Source: Sitta carolinensis (Eukaryota > Chordata > Aves > Passeriformes > Sittidae). Taken from it: 64,000 bases of DNA. The stretch's first letter is position 1; every line of letters begins with the position of its first letter. Under the pieces are notes generated by a model. The model made no database searches and was not told the origin of the DNA. It saw nothing but the letters and a program-made list of their open reading frames with translations. The stretch is taken from positions 5,833,859 through 5,897,858 of the forward strand of contig CM063287.1 in assembly GCA_032173965.1 (NCBI GenBank), read 5' to 3'. Position numbers and translations under genes: made by a program. This document shows, in pieces, positions 48,035 through 62,510 of the stretch.

Positions 48035-48055
48035 AAAAAAAAAAAAAAAAAAAAA
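48035..48055. repeat. Poly-A run (21 A)
   Basis: An uninterrupted A21 homopolymer in the intergenic region. Just before it, CTATCAG and CTGATAG (about 47982-48019) form a small inverted pair. Confidence 0.95.
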
Positions 48056-48353
48056 GATACAGTATTTATTGCTCTGTAATTAAAATCTATTTCTATATGT
48101 GGTAAGGATTATCTTAGTGGTTTGGACAAGTGAACTCTGTGCAGTCTGATCCACAGGAATAGACATTAAATAAAGCCAAAATACAAAACTGGGTTTTATT
48201 TGGCATTTTACAAATACAGCTCAATATTTTGCTTGCATGTGGATATTTATTTATTGTGCCTGCTTATGTGTTTATCAATAAAAATATTAAAATTCCCATC
48301 TTGAAAGTCCAGTTCCAGAGGAAAAATTGGATTTTTTGATTTTTGCAAGAACT

Positions 48354-48383
48354 GGGGGAAGGGAGGGGTAAGGGGGGGGAGGG
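48354..48383 (+). other. Potential G-quadruplex tract
   Basis: Five G-runs of three or more bases (G5, G3, G4, G8 and G3) are separated by one to three bases, mainly A, in otherwise AT-rich intergenic DNA. This meets the usual pattern for an intramolecular G-quadruplex on the plus strand. Confidence 0.7.
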
Positions 48384-51300
48384 TAAGGAAGAGAGAGAAA
48401 ATCTGAAAAAAACTCCATAGCAAGATGCCAGCCTATGGTTTGGAGTTTACTTAGAAAGTGTAAACATTCATTGGGTTTGTCAAAAGGTTTGCAGACTTGA
48501 GAACCTTTTGATCAAACCTGAGCTGTGCTTTGAGGATACTTGCCCTGAAATGTGGTTTTCAAGATGAAATTCAGTAGCTTTTGCTTTTGAAATATAAACA
48601 AGCCCAAAAATTCAAATTAAGGCTCTGCACCCTGCATAAAGGCACAGGCTTTTATGGTGCATGGTTTCTGCTGATCTGTAGGGCTAATCAGCCAGGGCTA
48701 TGTCCTGGCTACAAGGACCCACATTTCATAAAGTCTTTTTCCTGAAACAAAAATACAATACAAGCTGTCAGAGTTAAACTGAGGACAAGGTATTTCTTGA
48801 ATTCTGATTTTTCAGTTGTTTTCTTTATATGAAGAGAACCTGGTTTCTTCCATGCTAACTGGGACTCACATTGCCAGACAGTATGCTTAAAAGTTATTTT
48901 TAAAAATGCTGGGGTTTGAAGGCTCTTAAATCCTTTGATGTAAATGAAAATAAAATCATAGTCTGGAACCTAACAGAGACTTTTAATCTTGATCTTAAAA
49001 GCATGAATCATACTACAGCGTAGAGTAAAACTATTTTCTGTCCTTTGTACTCACCTTCTCTACACATACTGATATTTGATATTTATAGGTGGCAATTAGA
49101 GGTGCTCTCAGGTAGTCCCAGTGCCTCCTGCCAAACTCTGTATGCACTTACTGCTTTGCAGTCTATGGCTGAGATTTCTACAGCCTTGCTGCTTTTCTCA
49201 TTTCAATATGACATTTCAAGCAAGTCTGATTAAAACAAAGCTAAGCAGAAGCAAAATGTCTTAAATTTCACGTGTGTAATGTTGTGGCAACAAAACTTAG
49301 ACAAGATGCTGTCTCAGAGTAGAACAACTAGTGGCAAGGTATAGATGTTGCAATAAATAATACTGAAAAAATCTGATAGCCACTCTGGAAAACCCACCCA
49401 CTGTTTTCTGCCAGATCTGGGGCAGAGCCCCAGTCCAGGCCCAACCCACCTCCAAAAGCTGCTCTACTTGGTCTCAGAAGTGCAGCCAGCACACAGATGC
49501 CAGGTTTCAAATACTGGGTGAAGAAAGGCCAGATGAAATATGTGGGGGTCTATCAGATTTTCATGTTGTAAAATTTCAGCTTGATGCTTAATGGAGAGCA
49601 TCCCATTCCAGATCTGCCAGCAGAAGCATGCTTTCCCTATGCCTGCCTAGAGCAAAGGTTAATGTCTACCAGGATGCTTCTTCAGGATGGGCACTGAGCA
49701 GAGACAGCAGATACAGAACCACAGGGCATCTTTCAGTGCTGCCCAAAGAAAGGCAGCAGTGAACTCTGCTGAGGAGGAGTAGGCTCTCCTCAGCCCAAAG
49801 GGCTCCCAAGATATCCTGGCATTTACAAGGGTGCAGCAGCATGGCTGATGGCAGCCAGATACTTCAGTCCTTCATACCAGTGGTCATGCCAAAGGAGAGC
49901 TGTGGGAAGTGGGACCCAGCCTGTCAGTGCCCCTGCAGACAAAGAGACACGTACTGTGGTGGGAAGGGGTTCTGTGGCCTTGAGGGGTGCCATGGGTGTT
50001 ACCTGATCTGTTCTCCAAGATCCTGCCATGTTTTTGTCCCAGAAAAAGCTGTGATCAGCAAGGAATGAATCCCATATTTCTTTACTTTCTACAGTCTCCT
50101 CCTGGTGAGTCTGAAGGCAATGCAGGATGTGTCCCACAGTTATACCCACCACCAAATCATGACAGCAGAAACAGTCAAGGTGGAAGTTCATCCTACCTTT
50201 ACAAACCAGGCATTGAATCTCCATGTCTGAATATTTCTATATTTGAAACTCTCCATTCCCTTCATTGGACTTTTAAGGTAAAGAATTTGAAGATTTGTCC
50301 CTAAATAAAAAGTACCAAATTAATATAACAGCATAGTTAAATGGAGTTTCCATTTACCGCACACAACAGTCAAGATATTCAGACTTATGGCTCCCACTGC
50401 AATTGTAATTCAGTTTCCTTGCTCATACATAATGCTTTTATCTACTCTGAATGAGGTTATTTTTAGTTCCTTAGCAAGCCCATGTAATTCAGCTGTCACA
50501 GCTTCCATAAGAACAATACCTTGGAATTTCCTGCCTTTAATTTGGACTAACTCCTGTCTATAAGCATCACATTAGCAATGTTTGCAACTTGTGTGGTGAC
50601 TATGAAATCAATCATTACATACATACACACTACATATATATTTATAATGCTTGACTACCATTTGCAGAGGTAATGTCTCAAAGTAATGTTAGGATCTCCT
50701 CAGGATAAATCTAACAGCCCCAGCTGGGCTGCCTCCTCTCTGTTCCAGCCTTTGCAGCTGGCCTGTTGGCTGTGAAGGAAATTCTCCTGCCCATGCAGGA
50801 AGAGACAACAGATATGAACCTGCCTCAAGTCCTTCCCTACCCTTTCTGCCATGAGGACTTCTGTTCCCTGACCACAGGACAGAGATGCCTCTGGCACACA
50901 CAAGAGGAGCCCAGGTGCTGCAGAAGTGCACTGGGGGACCTCACGCAGACACCCCATTGCCCCAAGCTGTGCCCAGCCCACGAGGAGAGATTGCTATGGC
51001 CACCTCTATTCTGTGACAAAACCAGGCAGGACATGTAGCAGCTGAGCACTGAGGCTTCCCAATTAGCCAGCCTGGAGTGCACTGACAGATGGCTAGTTCT
51101 ATTTTTGCCTCCCTTTCTCCAGGCCCATTCATTCAGTGTACTCCTTTTGATTACACAGGCCCATGTGCCCAAAACCTCATCCCCTCTCTCCTGAGTGTGT
51201 CAGCTGGTCTGACAGGAGATGTTACCTTTCTCTAAACCACCACTCTAGAGCTTCACCATTTGTTTTGTGTGACAGAAGAACAACTCCAGTTTGACTGTGC

Positions 51301-54300
51301 TCATACTTGGCAGTTCTTGTGAGCTTCAGACCAACAGCTCTTCACAGAAGTAAAAACTTTATCTGTCCCTTGCCCCAGAGCTACCCCTCCTACAGACCAG
51401 CAAGCCAAGCTGGCAAGGAAGGATCAAGATACAGCAAAAGGCAAGAAAGTCTATGCACAGGACTTAATAAATGTCCCTTTCTAGGTTTCCTCCCTCAAAA
51501 ACATAGGTGCCCAGAATTCAATATACAGCAAGGCCAAAAACATATGCACAGCCAGAGCAATCCAAGAGCGACAGGTTAATACATCCCTTTTTAACTGGCT
51601 CCACAATTTCTTCTCTTTCCAAAAGTTTTCTAAAACTGCCTGTATTTTCAAACTAAGAATGTCCTAATTTGTGGAATAAAGAGAACCAGGGTTTAAAAAC
51701 AAGACCAACATAAGGCTGGGTTAGGTTGTCTCCAGCATAGCTCTGGGGGACCTAGCTGTGCTCTGTGGGAAAGAGCGGTGGGAGCCCAGATGAGGGACTC
51801 AAGGCTATGAGCAGAGGCAGCACCACACACAGCCATTTCTGGAGGATCTCAGCCTGGAACCTTCTGTTGTTATGCTGCCTAGGAGAACAGCTCTCACAAA
51901 TGAATCTCCTGTTCACTTGTGATCAATGGTCTTATGGAAAAACAGCATCAATAATGAGTAAGTAGCAAAAGATGTGCTCTACCTTTCCAGCTCTGGCCAT
52001 TAACAAAGACTATCAGATGGTCCAAAATTGCTTCACCTTAGTCATGTTGATTTTTACCAGCTGGGAATCTGGCCCAGGTTTCCTCTGGTTCCTCAGGGAA
52101 ATAAACCATATAGCATCACGGCTGAGCTGACGACGCAGGTAGACCACAATTTCCACAAAACGTGGTTGGATAGAGGATAAGGCTGTATGCATTGACCAGA
52201 TGGCACAAGTGCAGTTTAGCAAGTGAGGAAAAATTATCCAGCCACAGAGGGCTGCTGCTGGTTGGCTAGGGCTCTGGCACCAACTCTCTGCACAAACCCC
52301 AGCTTTCTAGAGAGTCTGTGAGAAGATGCAGTCCAACGTGGAGCAGGCGGCGCCAGTGACACGGTGGATGCATATGTTCCCAGGAATACTGAGGGGCAGC
52401 CTGGCACTCTGGTGGGGGCTGGAAGTTGCACAGCACATACACACGCAGCCACAGCTATCATTAGGGTTTTGCTGCTTTGGCATCCCTTCCTAATTTACTT
52501 AATTTCTATTTATGTCATTCTGTTTCTGTTTGGAGCCTTTATCAGATGCTGGCGTGTTTTGCAGAGCCAAATTTTGGAAGGAGGCTTTGGAAAGAAGTAA
52601 TTTTAAGGGAAGGATAAAAAAAATGTCAGAGCACTGGGAAGGGCTGTTCCCTAGAGGGGGGGTGACCACTGTAACTGCAAAAATGCAACTGGACCAGGCC
52701 CTAGGAGTAGGCCAGCACTCTTCTGCCTGGAAAAGCAGGTCCCTGAGAGTACTTGGAGAGTCTGTGAAACCTAATGGGGAAAACCCAACCTTGTTGACAG
52801 CAGTTTTCCACACCTGAGTCTAAACCTGCATTGGAAAATGGAGGAACAGGTCTACAAAACAAGAGGGGTCAGAATCTGCAGAATAAGCATGTCACAGCTC
52901 CGTCTCTGAGGTAGCCAGTAATTATGTCCAATTCAAAAGTACTTCTGAAATAAACCACTTGGTTACTGCAGGCATTCTGCAAAGCACAGGCAGGTGTTGG
53001 GGAGTAAGACTCTCTTTTCCTTGCCTCCATCTGTGATGCAGTGACATGCTTGTCACGGCTTGGCTGCAGGACATACAGAGGGAGCTCCTGAGGAGCAGCT
53101 TCTAGGCAGAGTTACACAGGCTGTGTCCGAACAGCAGTGGCAGTGGTTAAACTCTGAGAGCTCCAATACAAGTAGCAGAGGAGAAGAACACAGCTGTTGA
53201 TGCTGACACGTTGCTGGCCTTACAGAATGATGATAAACAGCTGGAAACGCACACGATGCACTGGGGAATTGGGATCGAGTGAAGAATTCCAGGCTCACTG
53301 GAACATCATAAATGAAAGGGCAATCAACTGAGGATGCTGAATTCTTCCTTTACAAATAATTTGTAGATTCCTTTCACTGCTTCATACTACAACGGACTTC
53401 AGTTCCCCGGCTTTTGGAAGACACTGACGGCAAGGCTGCAGGCTCCCAGACTGCCACTGTTTCTCTTAGTGAACGATGCAGAATGAATCCACAGGTCTTC
53501 CTTCTTGGATGAGCTTTCTTTCTTCCCCAAATAATTACACGGTCAGTGAGTGCTCTGCCCAGCAACCCCAGGCTTTAGACCACACTGCTCCCTACACATT
53601 TCCAAGGCCAGGTGGGCACTGACAGCTGTAGGACATCAAGTAATGTCCCAATGTGACCAGCTACTGAAGGACTGAAAGCCCTTCTAGAGCTACCTTAAAA
53701 TTGGGGAGCTTGTTTCTGTATTTCCATGGCTCTGGTGTTGTACTCTGTCATCAGCTTTAATTGTTGCTGCTCTGAAGAAAGCCTTTGTTCAGTACAATTG
53801 CCTACTCCACAGTGACATCATCCAAGGCTGTGTAAAAAAAGCACAGCCTGGAGTAGTCAGCCATGTGATGATGTATAAATAGCACTGGCAGAGCAATATT
53901 ATAAACTCTATTGGTATAGCTGAGATAAAGCTCGTAAGTTGCTGATTCATCTAAGATAATGGCTTGAGGAATGGCATGAAGTTCAGCTGCAATAAATGTT
54001 CTCAGCTAAAAGCATATTACTTCACCATGAATCAGCTGCTCAGATCTTTCCATTCTTTTCAGAAAAGCACCTGTCTCTTCCTGCTTTGGTCCTCCATTAC
54101 TGAATACATTAATTATAGGGCCTGATTTTATTTCTGCTTCCTTTATGCTGAAATATACCACAATCAGAGAGTTCTCTAAGGTTTTATATACACACAGGAA
54201 AAGTAAAGCATTCCTAAAACTGATTGCCGAATGCTTGGTAACAAGGTTTACGTTATTGTTCAGAGCTCTGTTTCTACTTTGCCACTAGAAAAACAAACAA

Positions 54301-57300
54301 GGGGCCATTATTTCAATAAACCTGTAAATACTGAACTGTATTTCTAACATATCTGAGTATGTAATGACTAAGTCATTTTATGGCTTTCAATAAGATCCAT
54401 GGAAGGTCAATTACATGTCCATGTACAATGTGGTTTTAAAATGGACAAAACAAACCCTCACACTTTCATGCTGGATCTCCATGGACTGCAGTTGACAAAA
54501 ATGAGCTCTACCAAATATAATTGCTTTGCAATTTGGCACCCATGATTGCAATTACTGGTAACTTACTGAATTCTTGTGTGCCAGCAACTCAAGTCCACTC
54601 CGTGCTCCTCCCCAGCACAAACCTACACTGTGATCATCACCCACATGAGCACCAGCTACAGACATCCTGCCCCATTGGAGCAGCTTGCTCAGTTCAGGCA
54701 GAGCACTTCATCTGCCTGGCTGTGTCTTGGTTGCATCAGAGCTGCTCGTTCAGGACCATTAAAATGAGCAAAGCTTATACAATTATGGAACTTTGTATTA
54801 ATTTTTAAAACTTGCAGATGTTGCAATCTGTACATATGGGAATAGTGCCAAATGTTATGATGACAGAAAGGAGTTATATTTGCCAGGGTTTAAAAGTAAG
54901 GAAGCAGGAAAAGAAAAATCTCACCTACTACTATCAAGGCACTGCATGTATCTGGTTTTGCACACAGCTTCTGGTTAGCAACTTTGTCTTTCTGATAGTG
55001 AGTTAATCAGCTAATGTTTTTATGAGCACAAAAGCAATTAAATGGTGTGGGGGAAAATGTCAATAAAATTCCCTTATTTGCTTTAGATGTGCTGTTAAAT
55101 TCACTAAATCCTTCTTGCTCTGCCCAGAGAAGACCTTTCTGCACTGAGTTTCAGACAGCAATGCCAGCATATGAGCCTACATATCTGCTGCTTGTGTCAA
55201 CATCCTTCTGCAGGGTGTGCATCCTCTGGGACGCCACTGGGCTACTGAGCAGTGGCTCAGAGAATGTGCAGCTCTTAGGTTATTTTGGCTGCTAGAGGAA
55301 CAACAGGCCAAGGTGCTTTGCAGAGAGCACTGAAGTGACGCTCAATGATCTTCACAAGCAACATATGTTTTATATTATCAACATACCCTTCATGTTCCAA
55401 TTGCATGTCAGTACCGTAGAGCCTGCTGATGCAAAGACCAGCTCCAGCTTTGAAGCTTGGGACTATAACAAAATAACATGCTATTTGTTTGTGTTAGTAA
55501 TAAAATCGACCATTGACTACTATTTGATTGTGGCCTTAACAAGAAGGCTGGCCAAAGGAAACCTCCTCATTGAACAGGAGATGAAGGAAGCGGATGAGCT
55601 GACTGGATTTTCTAAATCTAGTCCAAGAAGTTGATGGTTGTGCTTTAAGACCCCAGCTTTCCAAAAGACTGCTTGGAGGACTAAGAGAGACTGTAGCATT
55701 CACTCTGTCCCTGGATAAAAACTTTGAGAGATGGTGCAGAGCCAAACACTACAATTACAGTTTTCCTGAATACAACAGAAGCAGCCAAGGAGCAAGGGCA
55801 CTTGTCCTGCCTCAGCTCAGCAGGCTCTCCCAGTTGTTGTTTTCCCCAGGCATGCCTCCCTGCTTCTCCTGTGTCCCTGCCTCTACTCCTTCTGCCACAT
55901 GGTCAGCTGTGTGGACAATCCTGTGCTTTGGGGCTGGGAGAATGTGTGCCCTTGTCCGGTGCTATGAAGCCATCTGGGGGACTGCAGATGCATGTGCATA
56001 ATCACCAGGCATTTCTGAACTGAGCTTTGTGCCACTGCAACTATAGGCACAGTACATGGGAAGAGATCAAAGGTACCTTTTGCACACAATCAGTTCTTAT
56101 GCATTAGGGATACATTTCCGAGGTAGAAAATAGCTGGTTTATAGAGCACACCTAAGCAGGCAATTCCAACTCCTGGCATCTCTTCTCCAGTATCTCCACC
56201 ACTAGTGAGCATGGGAAGGTAGTGTTGCCTCAACCAGTCATAGATTTTACCACAGATCATTCTGGTAACACCATAGACTCAGGTGTAAGACTTCCAAAAT
56301 AGCAGCCCAATTCATTTGCATGCCCAGTTCAATGGAGCCTTTCTGATTATTTTCACAGCATTCTGCAAAGGTTGTTTCTTTTCCTGCTGCATGAAATAGA
56401 AAAGCTCCTAATGTGTTCCTGAAATGCTTTGTGAAGTTAATGTGAATTATTCTCTATCATCAAGAGAATGATACTGGAACGAAAGAAAGTGGTTTTTTTC
56501 CCTCCAAGTTTCTTAATATTCAGTCCCTATATGGCATAAGAGAGTAAACTCTCAATTACATGAAGGCAAATACCAAGAAATCTGTCAAAGCCAATAGAGC
56601 TATTCTGGACACCTGAGTAATTTCTCCCTTGGTATGATTCAGTCTCCAAAATCCATTCTGAATATCCTTAATAACTGTTTGCTATTCACCTACATTTTTA
56701 GCTCTCTTAGAATTCTAACTTTTTTCCATGTTTCACAAATAGCCGGAGTCAGTTTTTTTTCAGATGATGCTGTTTCCCCAACTTGGCTTCCCTATGAATA
56801 ACCTCCATCCTCACTATGCTACTTTTGCTCAAATGTTTCATTTTTAACAATAAACATCTATCCCAGATGCCTTATTTTCAGCTTCATTAAACGTTTTACT
56901 AGTTCATCCTGAGTCATGTCAATATTTACCTTGGACATGGTTCTGTATCCTTTCATTTCTAAGACCAGAATTCTCCAGACAAGCTTATTGTTCCTGGCTT
57001 GACTTCTACAAGTCACAGCTTAAAACTTTTTTTGATATATTAAACAAGATGCAAATTCACCCAGCCATTTGCTTTGCTGCATGCTGCCAGCTATGCCTAT
57101 TCCAAACATCTCTGAGCTGATTCACTTCAACTTCTGTGTACACACAGGCCCCAAACCTGCACTCACTTACTGTGAGGTAATTTCAAAGCCATTTAATAAC
57201 AGCAATTAGCTGTTATTAAAGAAGAGAAATCAGAAATCAGATATCAACCTTTTGGGCACAGAACCACAGCAGACTGTTTCCACTGACCTTTTGCATTGTA

Positions 57301-58905
57301 GAAAAAGGTGCTGGAAACAGGAGGGGTTGCCAGGCCCTGCAGGGTTGTGTTGGCCTTCACTGCACAAACCTGGGTGTTCTTCTGGGAGATGGGACTGCAC
57401 TTCCACATTCCAGCTCTCTCCCCTGCTCCTGAGCAGCAGGGCTGACTTGTTCTGAGCCATGCAAGGGACACCTGAGCATCTCAGCATGCTCATCACCAAG
57501 CAGTCCTGAGCTGCTGCCCACAGTCATCCACACCCAGGTTGCTCCTCACTGCTATCACAGTTCCTCATGCTTGCTTCAGGGAAGTTCTTTACGTAAAAGA
57601 GCACAGGGAGCAAAAGTTTGATAAGTAGAATTTTCTTGATAATTTTATGGATTTTATGGATTTTATGAATTTACTTCAGGTCCTGTTTCAAAGCAGTAGC
57701 ACAAAAAAGGTAGTTTTGGCTTCAATATATTTATATTTTAGATCCACGTACTGCCCTGGAATGTAACATTTTGAATTTTATATTAGATATAAAAAAGCAA
57801 AGGTGTCAAGCTGGGAAAGTGCTTTGAAAATAACAAAGGACTTTATGTGGGATTGTTTAAGGTCATTTTATATGTTATTCCTGACTGTATTTAAAATACC
57901 TTCTTTCAGTTTGAAATGCCTTTTTTGCTCACTGAAATCAGCAGTGCAGACTGGCAGTGCAGCTGAGCGTGCACCACAAAAGGATACACAAGGTAAAAAG
58001 CACTCACAGTTTTGGACACCTCCAAAGTGAATACTAAACTTGTGCCATCAACCCACATTTGTCAAGAGGTGTCAACATGGCCTAGAGAAGCAGTGAGCCA
58101 CGTTCTTGTGAGAGGGGAGGCAATTTCACGTCACACCAACGTCCCTAAGCTAGGTACTCCTAGGAGCATCAAGTAAATGGCTTTAGATGTTACTGCAGGT
58201 GTGCAACAGTTTTCATCAGAAATCCAGGATACTGAGCAGAGTTCACATTGCAACCATGTCAGTGATGGCCACGCATCACTGTGTGGCAGATATATGGGGC
58301 TAGCTTAGAAATCCCTTGCTTGGGTGCTTTGGCAATAGCAGCACAAGTAAATTATTTCTGTAGCCAGCCCACATGCTGTTGCCAACATCCCAGAAAGAGC
58401 ATGTTCACACAGTGAAATGAAGGCAATATTTCTGTGCACCCCTGACCCCACTCCAGCTCACACACTGCTCCCCTGTGCTTTGACCCAAAGGGCTGTAATG
58501 CAGCAGGACAGCTGAGGGTTTATTTGGTTTGGAAAGAATTTGCTCAGCTCTAAAGAAGAGGTGATCATTTTCCTCTTTTGGTCTAAGCTAGAATCAGAGA
58601 GATGAGCTTGAAACAGGGCTATTCAAATTCCTTTCTCTGACCTATGTCCCCTGCACATTCACTTCAGTGAGAAAAAAGCAGCTTGAGGGACCACTGTCTC
58701 CCACAAACACATGGAGTCAGAAGATAAAAGGGAATGGTTGAATACTAGATTAAATGCAAGTTTCATGTTAATGATCACTTACAGAGACCTAATAAATGAT
58801 TCTGTGCAAGGCATTGTCAGAGGTTTTGCTCTGCCATTTTTGTTTTGCACGTGTATTTAGGAGCTTTTTCCCCTTAGAGGATAATGTTCACGTTTTAAAA
58901 TTTAT

Positions 58906-58935
58906 ATTCATCTGTCACTACATTCATCTGTCACT
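58906..58935. repeat. Short tandem duplication (16-bp period)
   Basis: ATTCATCTGTCACT occurs twice with two bases between the copies, a simple local duplication in intergenic DNA. Confidence 0.85.
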
Positions 58936-61900
58936 CTTTGAAAGGGCTTCTTTTTTTAATAAAGCGTCTTTTTCTTTTTCATGTGCTGCTGTATCAGAAT
59001 GGAGTATTTAGGATAAGCCCTTTCCACAGCAGTGCTGCACAGGATGGGATGACATGTAGGAAGGCAGCTTTTTATAGAGTATGATCTCTTTTGACCCAAA
59101 AAATTAATCAGAGTTTTAAAGGCTTTATATTTACCTGGCTGGGGACTGTCAAAGGGTCTTCACTGCAAATCTCTCTGCTTCATTTCCAGAGCAAAGAACC
59201 CACAAGGGACAGAGGTTTTCCTGATAGACCCCTGCAAAAGTTCCCAGGGAGGGAGTTTGTTCTGGCTTTTTGTTGGTTTGGGTTTTTTTAACCTCTATTT
59301 GTCCTGGGGTGCTTCTCTAAAAAAATGATGAATTGCTGCCTTCAGAGCAAAAGTCTTTGACAGGCTGTGCTGGGCACCATCAGGTGTTGTCTCCTGGCTC
59401 TCCATCCCACCTTCCAGCCAGAGGGTACCCCAGGTAACAAGCACCAAGCTCCAGCTCTGTCTGGTGTGGTGGTGAAAATCCCCCTGCAAGGTGCAGCTCG
59501 ACCCTCCCCCTCTGCCTGGGATATGGACATGCTGAGTGTGCCCAACCTCATGACCCAGCTGAAATGACATCAGGTTACTGTGCCCTGATCAATCAGTATG
59601 TTTGCTTCCTCTCCTTTGCTCTTTGCCTGTACACCTTCAGATATTGTTATCCTATTATCCTCAATAGTTTTTTTTCTTCACATCAAAATACTAGTAACTT
59701 TTTCCTGCTGCTAAATATGAGCATTTTGATTTCTAACACACTTGAGATTTACATGTAGTATTTCACACAGGGCTCATGATTTCAGTGCTGGTTGCAAGAA
59801 AGAGCCATGCTATCCCACCTGTTTGAGTTCCGTTTTTTCCGCAGCTCTGGGCATTTACATTTCACTCATCTTCAATCCCACCAGCCATCCTGCATTTGGC
59901 CATATGATTGCTTTCCTCCTAGAACAGAGGGGACAGTCACTCAGCCTGCAGGTCATACCTAGGTTATCTTTAATCACTGCACAGCTTTGCTGACTGCAAT
60001 CTCATTTCTTCTTTCAGAATGAGGGAAAAACCCTCAATGACAAGACAGGGCGTCTTTTCATACATATTTCTGAATTGGTCGCAGAGAAAAGGTTCAAGGC
60101 TCAATTCTTATTACCAGTCTCTCCAGTGGAAACACAGGGTGACTCCAGTAAAATCAGTGGGACTGCAATGGTGTAGCCAAGATTCAAGACAGAGGTTTGG
60201 AAATAGGCTGCTCTGAGCATTTCCTTTCATTAGACATCTCATCTCCTGCTTTATGAGTTATTTTGAAGGTTTACTGTATTCAAGTAGAAGCCAGAGTTCA
60301 GATTATGAAGTTTGATAGCTCATGGTTTATTCAATATTTTTAATAAAGTTTGAAAAGGTTCTCTTCCATCAAAGAATGTCCCCTTTGATTAATCAATTGA
60401 ATTTTATTTTTTCTTCATGGAGAATACAAACCAGTGTACTCCTTTGCCAGTTGTTTACAGGCAGCTTCATAGCACACAATAGAACAATTATTTTCTAAGT
60501 AAAAGAGCTGTGATCAGAAATGTTAATAGACTACTCAATAGTGCAGAATCTTTTGCTTCCTTTAAAAAAAAAAAAAAAGCCACTCAATAAAGACATATCA
60601 AGCCATTTTTAATATAATCTGTGTACTTTCCAAATAACACAGTCAGTGAAACAGAGTTATCTTAAATGGCCTTCTTCACATTTACAGCTGTAACAGCTGC
60701 AGTAGCAGCTCTATTGGACTTGATTTTATTCAGTGTGCAGTATCAACATAAAATCTAGGCTGAAAATTAAAGGAAGTAAATGTTCCCCTGACAGTCAAGA
60801 GAATGATTTTGGTCCAAGAGTATTTCTGGCCACGACTCGCTTTCAAAAGCAACTTTGTCATTTGTGCCTGGCCTAGTCCCAGTAAGTACTATTATGATTT
60901 GTTACATTTTCTATAGGACCAGGAGACCATTTATTAGCCCCAAGGTATTGTATTGAACTTCAGTTATGTAATAGGCATTATTCCACTGAATATCCAAAGC
61001 TTTGTAAGAAAGTTTTAGTTCTGGAAAGAAACGTACAAGGTTCTCAAATGATTTTGAGGAAGATCAAACTCCCCCCTTTTTTTTTCTAGTTGAAAGAGGA
61101 AAGGTTCCTTCTTGATAGAAATCATGAATAATGTGAATAGCTTTTTTTCTAAAGAAAAGCCCTCCTTTTTCTTTGAAAGCCATTGATAGCTTGGGATTCA
61201 AGCAAAAAAGAATAAAAGAAGAAATAATAGTTTCTTGCTAGGACAGAACGCGATAGGTATGCTGCCAAATTAGCGAGATTTTAATTTAATTATAACTGGG
61301 GAGTGCATATGTGATTTGCCTGCTTATGAGTGAGGAATGGGGGTCTCCCACACATGGCCTGCTCAGGCCCCCTTGGGGCTGGGCTTGCAGGTGGTGCATG
61401 ATGCCCCCAGCCTGACTGCCTGTTGAATGCTCTCCATGATTCAACAACACAGACTACTGATACCTCATCCAATCCCCAGCCACCTGCATCTCCCACATTG
61501 ACTGCCACTGAGGAACTGGTTAACCTGGCTGCCATAAAGTAACTGTTACTGGTCTGCCAGAAAATAACTAATAACCAGTTATCTAGCATCACCCTCCATC
61601 TACAGACCCTTAGAGTTTTTTAAAAAAAACCCATAGATTTTAAAAAGCACTGACACCTAAATAAAAATTGATCAGCTCTGAGCAATTTCACCCTTCACAC
61701 GCCATTTTACATGATTGAAGGCTTCAGCTCCAAGCTCTCAGAGGCTTCTCCAGCTCTCAATCATGTGTGAATTTTCCTCTGCTCTCTGGCAACAGTGAAA
61801 CACAACAGTTCCTCTAGCCACCAGGTGAAAGTCAGTCCAGCTGTTGCCTCTGCTTTTTCATTTTTTTAACTAATAACAAATACCCTGCCACACACAAAGC

Positions 61901-62504
61901 AAATACAACATATACATGCAACAGCTGTTCTGCTTCAGAGTAGCAAAGCCAGTTACTCCACAGTAACATTCTCAGGAAATGGAAAAGCAATGTTCTTGAG
62001 GCTGACATATTTCTGAAATGATCTTTAATGTACGCTCGGTTTAACTGGTATTTTAGTAAAATGAGTCTTTATGCCAGCTGAGAAGAAAGTAGAAAGTAAA
62101 TCAACAAGCTTTTTTTTCAGATAGACTTCAGTATCTCAAAAATTCACCAGTGGGAATGTGCTACCAAGGTTGCTCCTCTGCCCATTACAAACCCAACAAA
62201 TCCAAACACCATTGCTATGACTGGGTGAGACTACAGCTGTTGCCTAGGTGTGCTTGCATCTACGTTTTGGCCTCTGTGAGAGCAAGGAAGAAGAAAGAAG
62301 GTCATGGATAATGCATTTTAACCATAACCATGCCATCCCATGGTTATTTTGGCAGTATGAATGAGTTATGTGGGGATGAGCTGCATTTGCATGTCATTCA
62401 CCAATTCCACTCAGAGAAGCAGTTAAGTGCCCTTAAAAGAAGTTGGATTCCCAGTTTATCTTAAAAAATGTAAACTGAAGTAAAATGCACGTGCAAGTAG
62501 CACA

Positions 62505-62510
62505 TTTATT
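62505..62510 (-). terminator. Candidate poly(A) signal AATAAA for the gene ending at 63492
   Basis: This is the first canonical AATAAA I found on the minus strand downstream of the stop codon at 63492-63494. It would give a 3' UTR of about 1 kb. Downstream sequence is only moderately GT-rich, so this is tentative. Confidence 0.25.

Larger units (their letters stand above)
32817..62504. other. Intergenic region upstream of ARID5B, no gene recognised
   Basis: This is about 30 kb with no coding exon I can support on either strand. CpG content falls off by about 33.1 kb. Open frames are short and unrelated to known proteins. The longest are a 133-codon minus-strand frame at 49823-50224 and overlapping frames at 50.7-51.2 kb, both in GC-richer patches and both without recognised domains. 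It contains AT-rich complex blocks (notably 45.2-47.1 kb), poly-T and poly-A runs, a G-rich tract and small tandem duplications. Diverged transposon relics may be present but could not be named by eye. Confidence 0.65.

Noticed and set aside
49823..50224. 133-codon minus-strand frame with a Cys-rich start, and overlapping plus-strand frames
   Set aside because: No recognisable zinc-finger spacing or other domain, no matching splice context, and both strands are open. Treated as chance in a GC-richer patch.
50689..51172. Cluster of overlapping 63-111-codon frames on both strands
   Set aside because: No recognised similarity, and the frames compete over the same bases. No exon boundary stands out.
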